DNA of 64,000 nucleotides, from positions 1 through 64,000 of the forward strand of contig JANQPA010000018.1 of the NCBI GenBank assembly GCA_028285545.1, in the 5' to 3' direction. Positions 54,263-62,339 of the stretch are shown in pieces (the stretch's first letter is position 1; every line of letters starts with the position of its first letter). The translations under genes and the position numbers were made by a program. The notes under the pieces were generated by a model, which was not told the origin of the DNA, did no database searches, and saw nothing but the letters and a program-made list of their open reading frames with translations. The DNA is from Saprospiraceae bacterium. GTDB taxonomy: Bacteria; Bacteroidota; Bacteroidia; Chitinophagales; Saprospiraceae.

Positions 54263-55189
54263 CTAAAGGGGAGGAAAAACCTCTGCCATCATACATCTTA
54301 CACTGCCTCCTCCGTAAGTTTCAATAGTCGATATTGGGCTGGATAGAATGTTGGTATATTTTTGGATTTGATCAATTTGCTCTTGGCTAAGCGAGTCTTT
54401 TGCCTGATCAGACATCACCAAATAGGTTTTTCCATCTTTAGCACTTACTTGAAGCATATTCCCAGCAAAAGCGTTCATTTGCTCATGTGAAATGGAGATT
54501 ACTTCTTTTCCGGTAGTTTCAAGACTATTCATCACTTTCTCTTTTTCCACAGAATTATTTATTGAATCCAAACAAATCACAGCAAAGTTTTCTCCCAAAG
54601 CCATCATCACATTGGTATGATAGATCTTTTGTCCATTTAAATCTGTTGCAGTAAACGAAACAGGCTTATAAGTCATCCATTTACAAAACTCATTAAGGGC
54701 ATCTATTCGAGTACGTTCACTCAGACAGGCATAAGCAATTTTATTTATTCTATCCAAAATTAGGCTTCCGGTACCCTCCAGGAATAAGTTCTTAGCTTCC
54801 AAATGTTCAAAATGAATTCGATCTCTAAATGGGAATCGTTCGCTGATCAGATTAATGATATCTTCACGTCGTTCCTTTCTTCGAATATTAGAAAACATAG
54901 GATAGGTGACCACCATTCCTCTTTGATGGAAAGTTATCCAGTTATTTGGGAAGATGGAATCGGGTGTATGTGGTTTTTCGGTGTCTTCAACGATAATTAT
55001 ATCAATTCCGGCAGCACTCAATTTTTCTGCAAGTTGGTCAAATTCCTGTAAGGCTCTTTCCTGCACTTGGTCTGTACTTAGGCTTCCATCATCTTGTTGA
55101 AAGGCATTATCGGCCGCAGTTTCTGGATTAAATCCGAATAAATAAGGCCTAACCATCAAAATATGATTGGTAATTTGTTTTTTTTTCAC
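54263..55189 (-). CDS. ctlX: Citrulline-utilisation hydrolase CtlX-type amidinotransferase-fold protein
   Basis: The start is GTG at 55189, because the conserved N-terminus (ITNHILMVRPYLFGFNPETAADNAFQ) lies before the next in-frame ATG at 55156. The arginine-deiminase fold shows FPNNWITFH near 85 with the active-site Asp/Asn and the catalytic Cys near the end (GGGSVRCMMAEVFPP). Members hydrolyse citrulline or related guanidino/ureido compounds. The symbol is given because the N- and C-terminal signatures are characteristic. Neighbours give no support for a citrulline pathway. Confidence 0.82.
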   Translation of the reverse strand: MKKKQITNHILMVRPYLFGFNPETAADNAFQQDDGSLSTDQVQERALQEFDQLAEKLSAAGIDIIIVEDTEKPHTPDSIFPNNWITFHQRGMVVTYPMFSNIRRKERREDIINLISERFPFRDRIHFEHLEAKNLFLEGTGSLILDRINKIAYACLSERTRIDALNEFCKWMTYKPVSFTATDLNGQKIYHTNVMMALGENFAVICLDSINNSVEKEKVMNSLETTGKEVISISHEQMNAFAGNMLQVSAKDGKTYLVMSDQAKDSLSQEQIDQIQKYTNILSSPISTIETYGGGSVRCMMAEVFPPL

Positions 55190-55215
55190 GATTTGTTAAT
55201 TAAAATTTCAATGAA

Positions 55216-55249
55216 AATAATTGGATGCGCCCAGGCACATCCAATTATT
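55216..55249 (-). terminator. Intrinsic terminator of the redoxin-monooxygenase gene
   Basis: AATAATTGGATG at 55216-55227 pairs perfectly with CATCCAATTATT at 55238-55249, giving a 12-bp stem. Transcribing the minus strand gives a short T-rich tail after it. The gene's stop is at 55321. Confidence 0.7.
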
Positions 55250-55320
55250 TTTTGAATTAATTTAAAACCGCTGCAAAGTTATCAGGATTTTTGAATCTTA
55301 AAACTGAAAAAGGAAGCAAT

Positions 55321-57108
55321 TTATTTATTTGTTCCCAAGCTGGCAGTTTTGGGTTTTCCGTAATGAATACTCATATAACCAATCATCATCTCTTCAAAGC
55401 TTTGTTCACCCCACGTAATTCTTTTGTTTGGAAAAGGATTGAAGTCATTTTGAGCAGAATTATCAAAGACAGCCTCACATGCGATCCTCGTACCAGCAGG
55501 CAAGACTAAAGGATCATCAAACAAATAAAAGCGCTGCCAATTAAAATTATAATCCGGCACATTTAATAAGACCTTCTGAGTACCATCAGGATATTTGGCA
55601 GTATACTTAAAGCTTTTTCCTCGATAGTGCATATGTGGGAACAAACCATAAAGACTAACCTCCCTGTAAAAGGTCCTGCTAGCTCTGACTTTATAATTTT
55701 TATCATGAGGAGGAATACTAAAATCTGCATTAAATGCCCCTACTATTAAAAACTCTTTTTCCGGTTTTTGATCCGTCAAATGAATGCCAACCCGGCTTGC
55801 GTCTGAAGTTTTGCGTCCATAGGTAGTATAGTGAATTTGGAAGATCAATTCTGTCCCTTTTGGTAAGTACCTTCCCGTCTCAAAAGGGAAGATTTCTGGA
55901 TCCATCCCGGGTACATATACTGCAAAAACTCCATCCAGCCAATTATATTCCGTTTCTATGGGTGGTTTTACATTTCTAGGGTATTCAACCATAATCAATA
56001 TATGGTGGAGTACTTTTCGATTACCAGGAATAAACTCTACCGCAGATGCCCACATATCCTTATCCAGTTTCAATCTTTTTTGATCATAGCGATAATCCAA
56101 TACTCCTGTAGCCGGTATAGCTTGTCTATTGAGTTTTATCTCCATATCCGGAGTACCCAATTTCCATTCAGAATCCTGGCCTTTTACTTCTTTGAGCGGA
56201 TCTGTATCTGTTCCCTCGCCTCGAGGTGTTCCTGCCTCAATCCAATGCACTATTTTTTGAGTTTCTTCCTTGCTTAAGGACAGATCATTACTAAATTTAC
56301 CGTAGTGTGGATCTGCCTGCCAAGGAGGCATTCTCCGAGTTCGAATCACTTCTCTCATCATAGATGACCAACCCACAACCTGCTCATAACTATCCAAAGC
56401 GAAAGGAGCTATTCCTCCTTCTTGATGACAAGTGGCGCATTTTTCTTTAATTATAGGGGCAATATCTACAGAATAGGAAATGGAACTAGAAGCAAGTTTC
56501 GATTTATTTGGCAAGGCCACTAAACATCCCTTTCCAGCAACCACCTTCTCTTCTAAGTCTTTATTTTTTAGTTTTGCCTCTAAAGCCTCAATCAAATAAT
56601 CTCTATTAGCCTGCTGCTTTTGGCTCTCATATCCAAGCCGATCATCAACAGGGCCTCTGTAAAAAATATTCCAATTTTTAGGATCTATAACGATCGCCTC
56701 CGCCGTTCGGGCAATATTTAAGGATTCAGCGATCAATTGAGTTTCATCTATTAAAATGGGGAGGTCTATTTCAAATTCAGTAGCTTCCTTTTTAATACTT
56801 TCCCTATTATCCTGCAAATTGGCATTCAACATTAAAAAGACAATTCCTTTCTTTTGATACTTATCTCGAATTTTTTTCAATTCACTAAGCCCATTTCGAA
56901 CTATTGGACAGCCATTGCCTTGGATATATAAAACGATTGCTTTTGCATCAGAATAGTAGTATAATTCATGATTTTTCCCATTCTGATCTAAGAGTGCAAA
57001 ATTGTCAATCTTTGCTTCAATATTTTTTTCAGAAGGGTTTATAAGTGCTAGACTTGAAAAACAGAGAAAGGCGAGTAGTAGTCCGGACGGCCAAAGATAC
57101 TTTTGCAT
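55321..57108 (-). CDS. Redoxin / cytochrome c / copper type II monooxygenase fusion
   Basis: This 595-residue exported protein has three modules. Residues 30-180 are a thioredoxin-fold redoxin with a single Cys (NGCPIVRN, Cys67) instead of CxxC. Residues about 210-300 form a c-type cytochrome with CATCH (Cys224, Cys227, His228) and the likely axial Met in RRMPPW (Met260). Residues about 320-595 match copper type II ascorbate-dependent monooxygenases (the peptidylglycine hydroxylase type): HH at 368-369, His426, HxH at 492-494 and a late Met in FEEMMIGYM. All expected copper ligands are present, so activity is plausible. The haem probably supplies electrons. The substrate is unknown. Confidence 0.85.
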   Translation of the reverse strand: MQKYLWPSGLLLAFLCFSSLALINPSEKNIEAKIDNFALLDQNGKNHELYYYSDAKAIVLYIQGNGCPIVRNGLSELKKIRDKYQKKGIVFLMLNANLQDNRESIKKEATEFEIDLPILIDETQLIAESLNIARTAEAIVIDPKNWNIFYRGPVDDRLGYESQKQQANRDYLIEALEAKLKNKDLEEKVVAGKGCLVALPNKSKLASSSISYSVDIAPIIKEKCATCHQEGGIAPFALDSYEQVVGWSSMMREVIRTRRMPPWQADPHYGKFSNDLSLSKEETQKIVHWIEAGTPRGEGTDTDPLKEVKGQDSEWKLGTPDMEIKLNRQAIPATGVLDYRYDQKRLKLDKDMWASAVEFIPGNRKVLHHILIMVEYPRNVKPPIETEYNWLDGVFAVYVPGMDPEIFPFETGRYLPKGTELIFQIHYTTYGRKTSDASRVGIHLTDQKPEKEFLIVGAFNADFSIPPHDKNYKVRASRTFYREVSLYGLFPHMHYRGKSFKYTAKYPDGTQKVLLNVPDYNFNWQRFYLFDDPLVLPAGTRIACEAVFDNSAQNDFNPFPNKRITWGEQSFEEMMIGYMSIHYGKPKTASLGTNK

Positions 57109-57415
57109 AACAATAATTATTGGGTGAATAAACTAACTATCTGAATTTAAAGAATAAAATCAAATATTAATACTTTGCAGCTTGTTAATATTATATAGAC
57201 CTTTGAGTTGTAGTACATGTTACAAAAGAATTAATCTAGCAATAAATATTTTTTTTGTGAAATCGCCAAAGAAGAGAGAAGAGTAATGATTAGTATTAAT
57301 TCTTATTCATTTTTTTGACACAGACTTCGTACACAGACTGTCAAAGACTTTCACTGTTTTAGTCTATTTTTAATAAAATCTATTCTAATTCTATATACTT
57401 ACATAATATCGAAAA
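57109..57415. other. AT-rich divergent intergenic region
   Basis: About 307 bases between divergent genes. It has long A/T stretches. I see no clear -7 box, hairpin or open frame. Confidence 0.4.
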
Positions 57416-57766
57416 ATGAGTAAAAAAAATAAAAAAGGAAGAAGAGGAGTTGTTTTTTCAACGGATCCCGATTACAATTATTCTTATGAAGAACAGGAAG
57501 AAGAAACAACTTTAGATCCATCAGAGCAAAAGTTGCGGGTATTTATTGACCGAAAACAACGTAAGGGAAAAGAGGTTACACTGGTCACTGGTTTTGTTGG
57601 TAATTCTGATGATCTTAAAAATTTGGGGAAATTACTCAAATCAAAATGTGGCGTGGGAGGCTCTGTCAAAGATGGAGAAATTATCATTCAAGGTAATCAA
57701 CGTGAAAAGGTCGTTGAACTTTTATTAAAAGAAGGATATAGAAATACTAAGAAGGCAGGAGGCTAG
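57416..57766 (+). CDS. SUI1/YciH-type translation initiation factor
   Basis: The C-terminal ~75 residues are the SUI1/eIF1-like domain: VTLVTGFVGNSDDLKNLGKLLKSKCGVGGSVKDGEIIIQGNQREKV. The GVGGSVKDGEIIIQG stretch is the conserved core. The N-terminal ~35 residues are a basic then acidic linker (KKNKKGRRGVVFSTDPD and EEQEEETT). The protein should bind the 30S subunit and may influence start-site selection, as YciH does in some bacteria. The length (116) fits. Confidence 0.88.
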   Translation: MSKKNKKGRRGVVFSTDPDYNYSYEEQEEETTLDPSEQKLRVFIDRKQRKGKEVTLVTGFVGNSDDLKNLGKLLKSKCGVGGSVKDGEIIIQGNQREKVVELLLKEGYRNTKKAGG

Positions 57767-57821
57767 TTGGTAGTGAGTATTGGGTATTGGGTAGTGGGTA
57801 TTGGGTAGTGGGTATTGAGAT
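57767..57821. repeat. GGGTATTG-type tandem repeat, copy 2
   Basis: TTGGTAGTGAGTATTGGGTA and three near-perfect GGGTATTGGGTAGT units follow the stop of the SUI1-like gene, ending GGTATTGAGATTA. It matches the left arm at 30204-30240, but I see no complementary right arm here. Confidence 0.6.
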
Positions 57822-57872
57822 TAATTTTTATTTAGATATAAAGATCCTGTTTTGGTGAAATAACAAATAGAA

Positions 57873-59483
57873 ATGAATAGATGTACCATAATATATGCAA
57901 TATCAGTTGTTTTCCTATTAAGCTGTACACAAAAACCTTCCGAGCAGAATAGACCAAATATTTTGTTTGCAATCAGTGATGACCAGTCTTTTCAACATAC
58001 CAGTTTTGCAGGTTGTAATTTTGTAAACACCCCTGCTTTTGACAAGATAGCAAATGAAGGTATTTACTTTTCAAATTGTTATGCTGGTTCGCCAGGTTGT
58101 GCACCCTCAAGGAGTAGCATTGTGACAGGGCGCTACCCTTGGCAAAACGAGCAGTCGGGGCAACATGCCTCCTCTTGGATGAAAAAGCATGTTCCCTTTA
58201 TTGATTTACTTGAAAATAATGGATATGCTACCGGCCGAACGGGTAAAGGGGTCTCTCCTTTTCGCTATTCTCAAAGTGAAAAGGACTCGCTCTGGAGAAA
58301 AGGCAATGCTGCGGGGAACACTTATAGCGACATTTCTTATGTCAATGAACAAGATGAACGCTTTGCTCAAGGCATCAAGAATCTTAATTATTTTGAAAAT
58401 TTTAAATACTTTGTTGATAATATAAAGGGCTCTAAACCTTTTTTCTTTTGGTATGGAGCATCTGAGCCTCACCGTCGATATGAGAAAGACTCCTGGAAAC
58501 GTATGGGTAAAAAATTAGATGACATTAAACAAGTTCCGGGCTTTCTTCCTGATACAGATGAAATCCGAGGTGACCTACTTGACTATGCCGTGGAAATTGA
58601 ATGGTTCGACCTTCATCTACAACGCATGTTGGATTATCTCGAAAGCATTGGCGAGTTAGATAACACCATTGTAATAGTCACTTCAGATAACGGTATGCCT
58701 TTTCCACGTGCTAAAGCTAATTGTTTTGAGTATGGAGTTCATGTTCCTTTTGCCGTTCGTTACCCAAAAGAATTTCCTGGAAAAAGGATAGTGGATGACC
58801 CTATAAGTTTTACAGACTTCGCACCAACAATTCTTGAACTTACTGGTACAAGCACAGAAGGGATGTTGCCTATCTCTGGTAAAAGCATCCTGAATATTCT
58901 TCGAAGCAAAAAACAGGGTAATGTTGACGAAACAAAATCATTTGCACTTGCAGGTCGTGAAAGACATTCAAGTTCTCGCTACTTAAATTGGGGATATCCT
59001 CAACGGATGATTCGCAGCAAGGATTTTATTTATATATGGAACCTTAGGTCAGAACGATGGCCCGCAGGTGCTCCCCAGCGTTTTCATCCTAACGATTCTA
59101 CCAGCTCATATCCAATTTATGGCCTCAATGAAGAGGGAAAATACATGGAAGGAGGAGCTTTTACTGATATTGATGATTGTCCCTCCAAAAGGTATATAAT
59201 TGAAAATCATACAAACCCTGAAGTTTCATTTTTTTTTGAGCTTGCTCATGGGAAAAGACCGGAGTTTGAATTATACAATGTTAAAGACGATCCTTTTTGC
59301 TTAAATAATCTTACAGGTAATAAAGATTATGGGTCAATTGAAACCTATTTAAAAGAGAAACTCACTGAAAATTTAAAATTAACCCATGATCCTCGGGTTG
59401 TAGGGCCGGATAAAGAAATATTTGATAGTTATAAAAGATATTCCAAACTTAGAAAATTCCCAAAACCAGTATACTTAGAATAA
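57873..59483 (+). CDS. Sulfatase, exported lipoprotein
   Basis: The 536-residue protein has a lipoprotein signal ending LLSC (Cys18). The sulfatase motif is CAPSR at 76-80, the type in which the Cys is converted to formylglycine by a separate enzyme. Metal-binding Asp36 and Asp37 (ISDDQS), TSDNGMPF and the late NDPFCLNNL pattern (VKDDPFCLNNLTG) support the family. It would hydrolyse sulfate esters of polysaccharides or other compounds at the cell surface. No glycoside hydrolase or SusD is nearby, so a polysaccharide locus is not supported. Confidence 0.9.
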   Translation: MNRCTIIYAISVVFLLSCTQKPSEQNRPNILFAISDDQSFQHTSFAGCNFVNTPAFDKIANEGIYFSNCYAGSPGCAPSRSSIVTGRYPWQNEQSGQHASSWMKKHVPFIDLLENNGYATGRTGKGVSPFRYSQSEKDSLWRKGNAAGNTYSDISYVNEQDERFAQGIKNLNYFENFKYFVDNIKGSKPFFFWYGASEPHRRYEKDSWKRMGKKLDDIKQVPGFLPDTDEIRGDLLDYAVEIEWFDLHLQRMLDYLESIGELDNTIVIVTSDNGMPFPRAKANCFEYGVHVPFAVRYPKEFPGKRIVDDPISFTDFAPTILELTGTSTEGMLPISGKSILNILRSKKQGNVDETKSFALAGRERHSSSRYLNWGYPQRMIRSKDFIYIWNLRSERWPAGAPQRFHPNDSTSSYPIYGLNEEGKYMEGGAFTDIDDCPSKRYIIENHTNPEVSFFFELAHGKRPEFELYNVKDDPFCLNNLTGNKDYGSIETYLKEKLTENLKLTHDPRVVGPDKEIFDSYKRYSKLRKFPKPVYLE

Positions 59484-59501
59484 ATTATAAGAATCAATAC
59501 C

Positions 59502-59535
59502 TAATACGCTTGTGGCGATTTTCAAATCGCCGAAC
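59502..59535. repeat. GGCGATTT hairpin repeat, upstream copy
   Basis: GGCGATTT at 59514-59521 pairs with AAATCGCC at 59524-59531, within TAATACGCTTGTGGCGATTT and CAAATCGCCGAAC. A related copy lies at 61448-61480, on the other side of the peptidase gene. Both have AATACG before and CGAAC after the hairpin. Confidence 0.6.
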
Positions 59536-59549
59536 TAAATTAAAATTCA

Positions 59550-61286
59550 ATGAAACAATTGATCGTCACCCTAACATTATTATTCCTAAGTTGGCCAATC
59601 CTCCATGCACAAGAAGTAGACATAAAACTCTATCAAAAAGTACCGATGAGGGATGGTATCAAACTATCCGCAAATATCTATATCCCTGGAAGTGATGAAA
59701 CATCCTATCCAGTCATTCTTATCTACACCCCCTATGTCAATGATGAAGCAGTTGACAGAGGAATGTATTTTGCCAAGGAAGGTTATGTCTTTATTTCACT
59801 AGACTTACGAGGCAGAGGAAATTCGGAGGGAGAATACCGGCCATTTGAAAAGGATGGAATTGATGGTTATGATGCCATTAATTGGATAAGTCAACAGTCT
59901 TGGTGCAATGGTAATATTGGTATGATGGGTGGTTCCTATAGAGGGATGGTTCAATGGATGACTTTAAAAAACAAGCCAGAGGCCCTTAAAACGATTGTTC
60001 CTACTGCTGCGGTGGGGCCAGGGCTTGACTTTCCAAAGTCTGGCGGTATTTTCAATAATTATGCGCTACAGTGGCTGAATTTTACTGGTGGACAAAGCCG
60101 GAACGATAAACTGTTTGGAAATGGTGCTTTCTGGCAAAGTAAAGCCAATAAAAAGTATAAAGAATTTATACCTTTTAAGGATTGGGATCTATTAGCGCTC
60201 AATGAACGAAATCCAAATTTTCAAACCTGGATATCGCATCCCGATTTTGATGAATATTGGCAAAATTTTTATCCCTCCCCCAAAGACTACCAATCATTCA
60301 ATATTCCTATTCTTACGATTACAGGGTATTTCGATGCAGATCAACCAGGAGCAATGACTTATTATGAACAGCATATGAAACACGGAAATCCAGAAGGGAA
60401 ATCAAATCATTACTTGGTTATAGGACCTTGGTCTCATGCCGGCACCCGAAATCCCGTTACTAAATTAGGAGGTCTTACATTTGGAAGTGATTCAAAACTG
60501 GATATGAATAAGTTCCATTTGGATTGGTTCAATTGGACGCTTAAGAATGGCAAAAAACCTGAGTTTTTACATGATCAGGTAAGCTATTATATGATGGATC
60601 AAAATAAATGGAAGTACACCAGTCAATTCGAAAACATGACCAAGGATACCCTGAATTACCATCTATCTAGTCCTAATTCTGATTCAAAATTATTAATAAA
60701 CCCAGGACAGTTAAACTCTCAAAAATCACCTGTCGCTGACGTTGACATCATTATTTATGATCCTTTAGACACATCAGCTGTGACCTATTATCAGGGAGCA
60801 GATTATTACAAGGCTCCTATACCGGTTGAAGAAAAAGGGCGAATAATCTATATTTCAAATGCACTGGATGCTGACACACCAATTGTCGGACGATTTGAAG
60901 TTGGGTTATATTTATCATTAAATGTACCTGATACGGATTTAATGGTGGAGCTATATGCGATTAATCAAGTTGGGGAAACTACCTACATCGGTTCCGAAGC
61001 GCTTAGATTAAGGTATCGCAATGGATTGGATCGTCCAAAACTTGCTGTACCTGAGGAGATATTCTTTTGCAAATTTGATACTCCATTTATCACGGCTCTT
61101 GAGGTAGAAAAAGGAAGTAGATTTATTTTGTCAGTCAAGAATCTTAATACTCCTTACAACCAAAAAAATTACAATTCGGGAAAGGATGTTTCCCTAGAGA
61201 CAAAAGAAGATGCCAAAGAAGCCAAAATCAGTGTTCATCATTCACCAACATATTCAAGCTATATAAAGATACCTGTCGGACATTGA
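59550..61286 (+). CDS. CocE/NonD-family hydrolase (X-Pro dipeptidyl-peptidase-like), exported
   Basis: A signal peptide (ending LHAQ) is followed by an alpha/beta-hydrolase domain: SLDLRGRGNSEGEY, the nucleophile elbow GGSYRG (Ser129, with Arg in place of the usual Gly), the Asp in TGYFDADQPG and the His in GPWSHAG. The C-terminal ~210 residues are the jelly-roll beta-sandwich of the X-Pro/CocE family (GADYYKAPIPVEEKGRIIYIS...VGRFEVGLYLSLN). It may remove N-terminal dipeptides or cleave esters outside the cytoplasm. The gene is flanked by related small hairpin repeats. Confidence 0.88.
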   Translation: MKQLIVTLTLLFLSWPILHAQEVDIKLYQKVPMRDGIKLSANIYIPGSDETSYPVILIYTPYVNDEAVDRGMYFAKEGYVFISLDLRGRGNSEGEYRPFEKDGIDGYDAINWISQQSWCNGNIGMMGGSYRGMVQWMTLKNKPEALKTIVPTAAVGPGLDFPKSGGIFNNYALQWLNFTGGQSRNDKLFGNGAFWQSKANKKYKEFIPFKDWDLLALNERNPNFQTWISHPDFDEYWQNFYPSPKDYQSFNIPILTITGYFDADQPGAMTYYEQHMKHGNPEGKSNHYLVIGPWSHAGTRNPVTKLGGLTFGSDSKLDMNKFHLDWFNWTLKNGKKPEFLHDQVSYYMMDQNKWKYTSQFENMTKDTLNYHLSSPNSDSKLLINPGQLNSQKSPVADVDIIIYDPLDTSAVTYYQGADYYKAPIPVEEKGRIIYISNALDADTPIVGRFEVGLYLSLNVPDTDLMVELYAINQVGETTYIGSEALRLRYRNGLDRPKLAVPEEIFFCKFDTPFITALEVEKGSRFILSVKNLNTPYNQKNYNSGKDVSLETKEDAKEAKISVHHSPTYSSYIKIPVGH

Positions 61287-61315
61287 ATATAAGTCCGCTT
61301 TGCTCGTGGCAGTTT

Positions 61316-61367
61316 GGGGTTGTGTAAAAACTAAAATTTTTAAAAATTTTAGTTTTTACACAACCCC
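61316..61367. repeat. 52-bp perfect palindrome
   Basis: The 26-base arm GGGGTTGTGTAAAAACTAAA plus ATTTTT at 61316-61341 is followed immediately by its exact reverse complement (61342-61367), with no loop. It lies 29 bases after the peptidase stop. It may act as a terminator or a cruciform, or come from a mobile element end. Confidence 0.85.
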
Positions 61368-61405
61368 CATAGTACATGAAATGTGGTATTTGACCAATCT
61401 AGCTT

Positions 61406-61442
61406 GAAGGTAAAAACCTTCATCGCCAGTTAGGAAACTGGC
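61406..61442. repeat. Two adjacent short hairpins
   Basis: GAAGGT and ACCTTC (61406-61421) pair with a short loop, and GCCAGTT and AACTGGC (61425-61442) pair again. They follow the 52-bp palindrome and precede the GCGATTT hairpin at 61448-61480. Confidence 0.55.
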
Positions 61443-61447
61443 CTTAA

Positions 61448-61480
61448 AATACGTACGGCGATTTGGAAATCGCAACGAAC
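61448..61480. repeat. GCGATTT hairpin repeat, downstream copy
   Basis: GCGATTT at 61458-61464 pairs with AAATCGC at 61467-61473. The surroundings AATACGTACG and AACGAAC resemble the upstream copy at 59502-59535, which has the same orientation. Confidence 0.55.
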
Positions 61481-61488
61481 AGAAGCAT

Positions 61489-61534
61489 GCTCTCAATACT
61501 TCTACCTGACGGTAGACAGGCATTACTCAATACT
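61489..61534. repeat. TGCCTGTCTAC hairpin repeat, copy 2 (inverted)
   Basis: CCTGACGGTAGACAGG is flanked by CTCAATACT on both sides. Its reverse complement aligns with 53009-53054 including the flanks. It ends just before the stop of the S4 gene. Confidence 0.5.
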
Positions 61535-61538
61535 CCAT

Positions 61539-61931
61539 CTAGTCAAATCGTTTATTTTTAAAGGTGTCAATATTCCTTCTCTCCTTTTTAGTTGGACGAC
61601 CAACTCCTTTTTCTCTGATTTCAGGCCTTGCCTTGCCAACAAACCACTCATTAAATTTATTCATTTCCTCATCAGAAGTCAGATTTTCATAGCAAGCCTG
61701 AGCGATGGGAGCCCCTACCCTCTTTTGAAGCAAATCGATCACCTTGAAACTAAGGTTAAAACCTTCCTTTTTTACTTCTAACAATTCTCCTCTTTGGAGA
61801 AGATAAGACGGTTTTACATTCATACCATTAATCTTTACCTTCCCACTTTTGCAAGCTGCCGTTGCCATAGTCCTTGACTTGAAGATCCGGACGCTCCATA
61901 GCCATTTATCTACTCTTACTTTTTTTATCAT
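61539..61931 (-). CDS. S4-domain RNA-binding protein (Hsp15-like)
   Basis: The 130-residue protein has an S4 domain at about 3-65: VRVDKWLWSVRIFKSRTMATAACKSGKVKINGMNVKPSYLLQRGELLEV. The remaining basic part has GRPTKKERRNI. This is the Hsp15 pattern; E. coli Hsp15 rescues stalled 50S subunits carrying nascent chains. Binding to ribosomal RNA is likely. A copy of the ~300-bp repeat element is just upstream. Confidence 0.85.
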   Translation of the reverse strand: MIKKVRVDKWLWSVRIFKSRTMATAACKSGKVKINGMNVKPSYLLQRGELLEVKKEGFNLSFKVIDLLQKRVGAPIAQACYENLTSDEEMNKFNEWFVGKARPEIREKGVGRPTKKERRNIDTFKNKRFD

Positions 61932-61956
61932 AAAAAATTCTTATGGAAACAAAATT

Positions 61957-62281
61957 AAACATGGCTCATCCCGAATTTTCTAATTTTTTTAACAAAAAGT
62001 GATCTCTGATAAGAGACATATAGCTGCCTTCGGCAGTTTGGGAGATAAATTGAGATATATGGAGGCATATTGTTTTAACTATTTACTAATTGCTTGAAAT
62101 GTTCAGAAAATTATGGCTTGATTCATCCAGTCTTGGAAATTCATCAATATAAAAAGCTATTTATCCCTACTTATTTCCATGACTGCCGAAGGCAGTTACC
62201 TGTCTCTATTTGTCTCTCGTTTTTTGATGATTAAGAATGACATCATGTCTAATCCCAACGTCTTAGGGGCGAGTCATGTTA
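61957..62281. repeat. Palindromic intergenic element, copy 2
   Basis: About 325 bp with terminal repeats AAACATGGCTCATCCC at 61957-61972 and GGGGCGAGTCATGTT at 62266-62280. It is homologous to 28816-29105 but carries extra CTGCCTTCGGCAG (62024-62036) and ACTGCCGAAGGCAGT (62182-62196), which lie symmetrically in the two arms and so keep the stem intact. No open frame is inside. Confidence 0.7.
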
Positions 62282-62339
62282 TGTTAGAATAATTTTTTAA
62301 AGGAAATAGTTCAATATCAATTAAAAAATTGAATAAGCA

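Noticed and set aside
59550-61286. Cocaine esterase or specific X-Pro peptidase
   Set aside because: The family covers many substrates and the elbow has Arg instead of Gly (GGSYRG), so only the family can be named.
57873-61286. Polysaccharide utilisation locus (sulfatase plus hydrolase)
   Set aside because: No SusC/SusD pair or glycoside hydrolase is present; the receptor at 49561 is Oar-like and separate.
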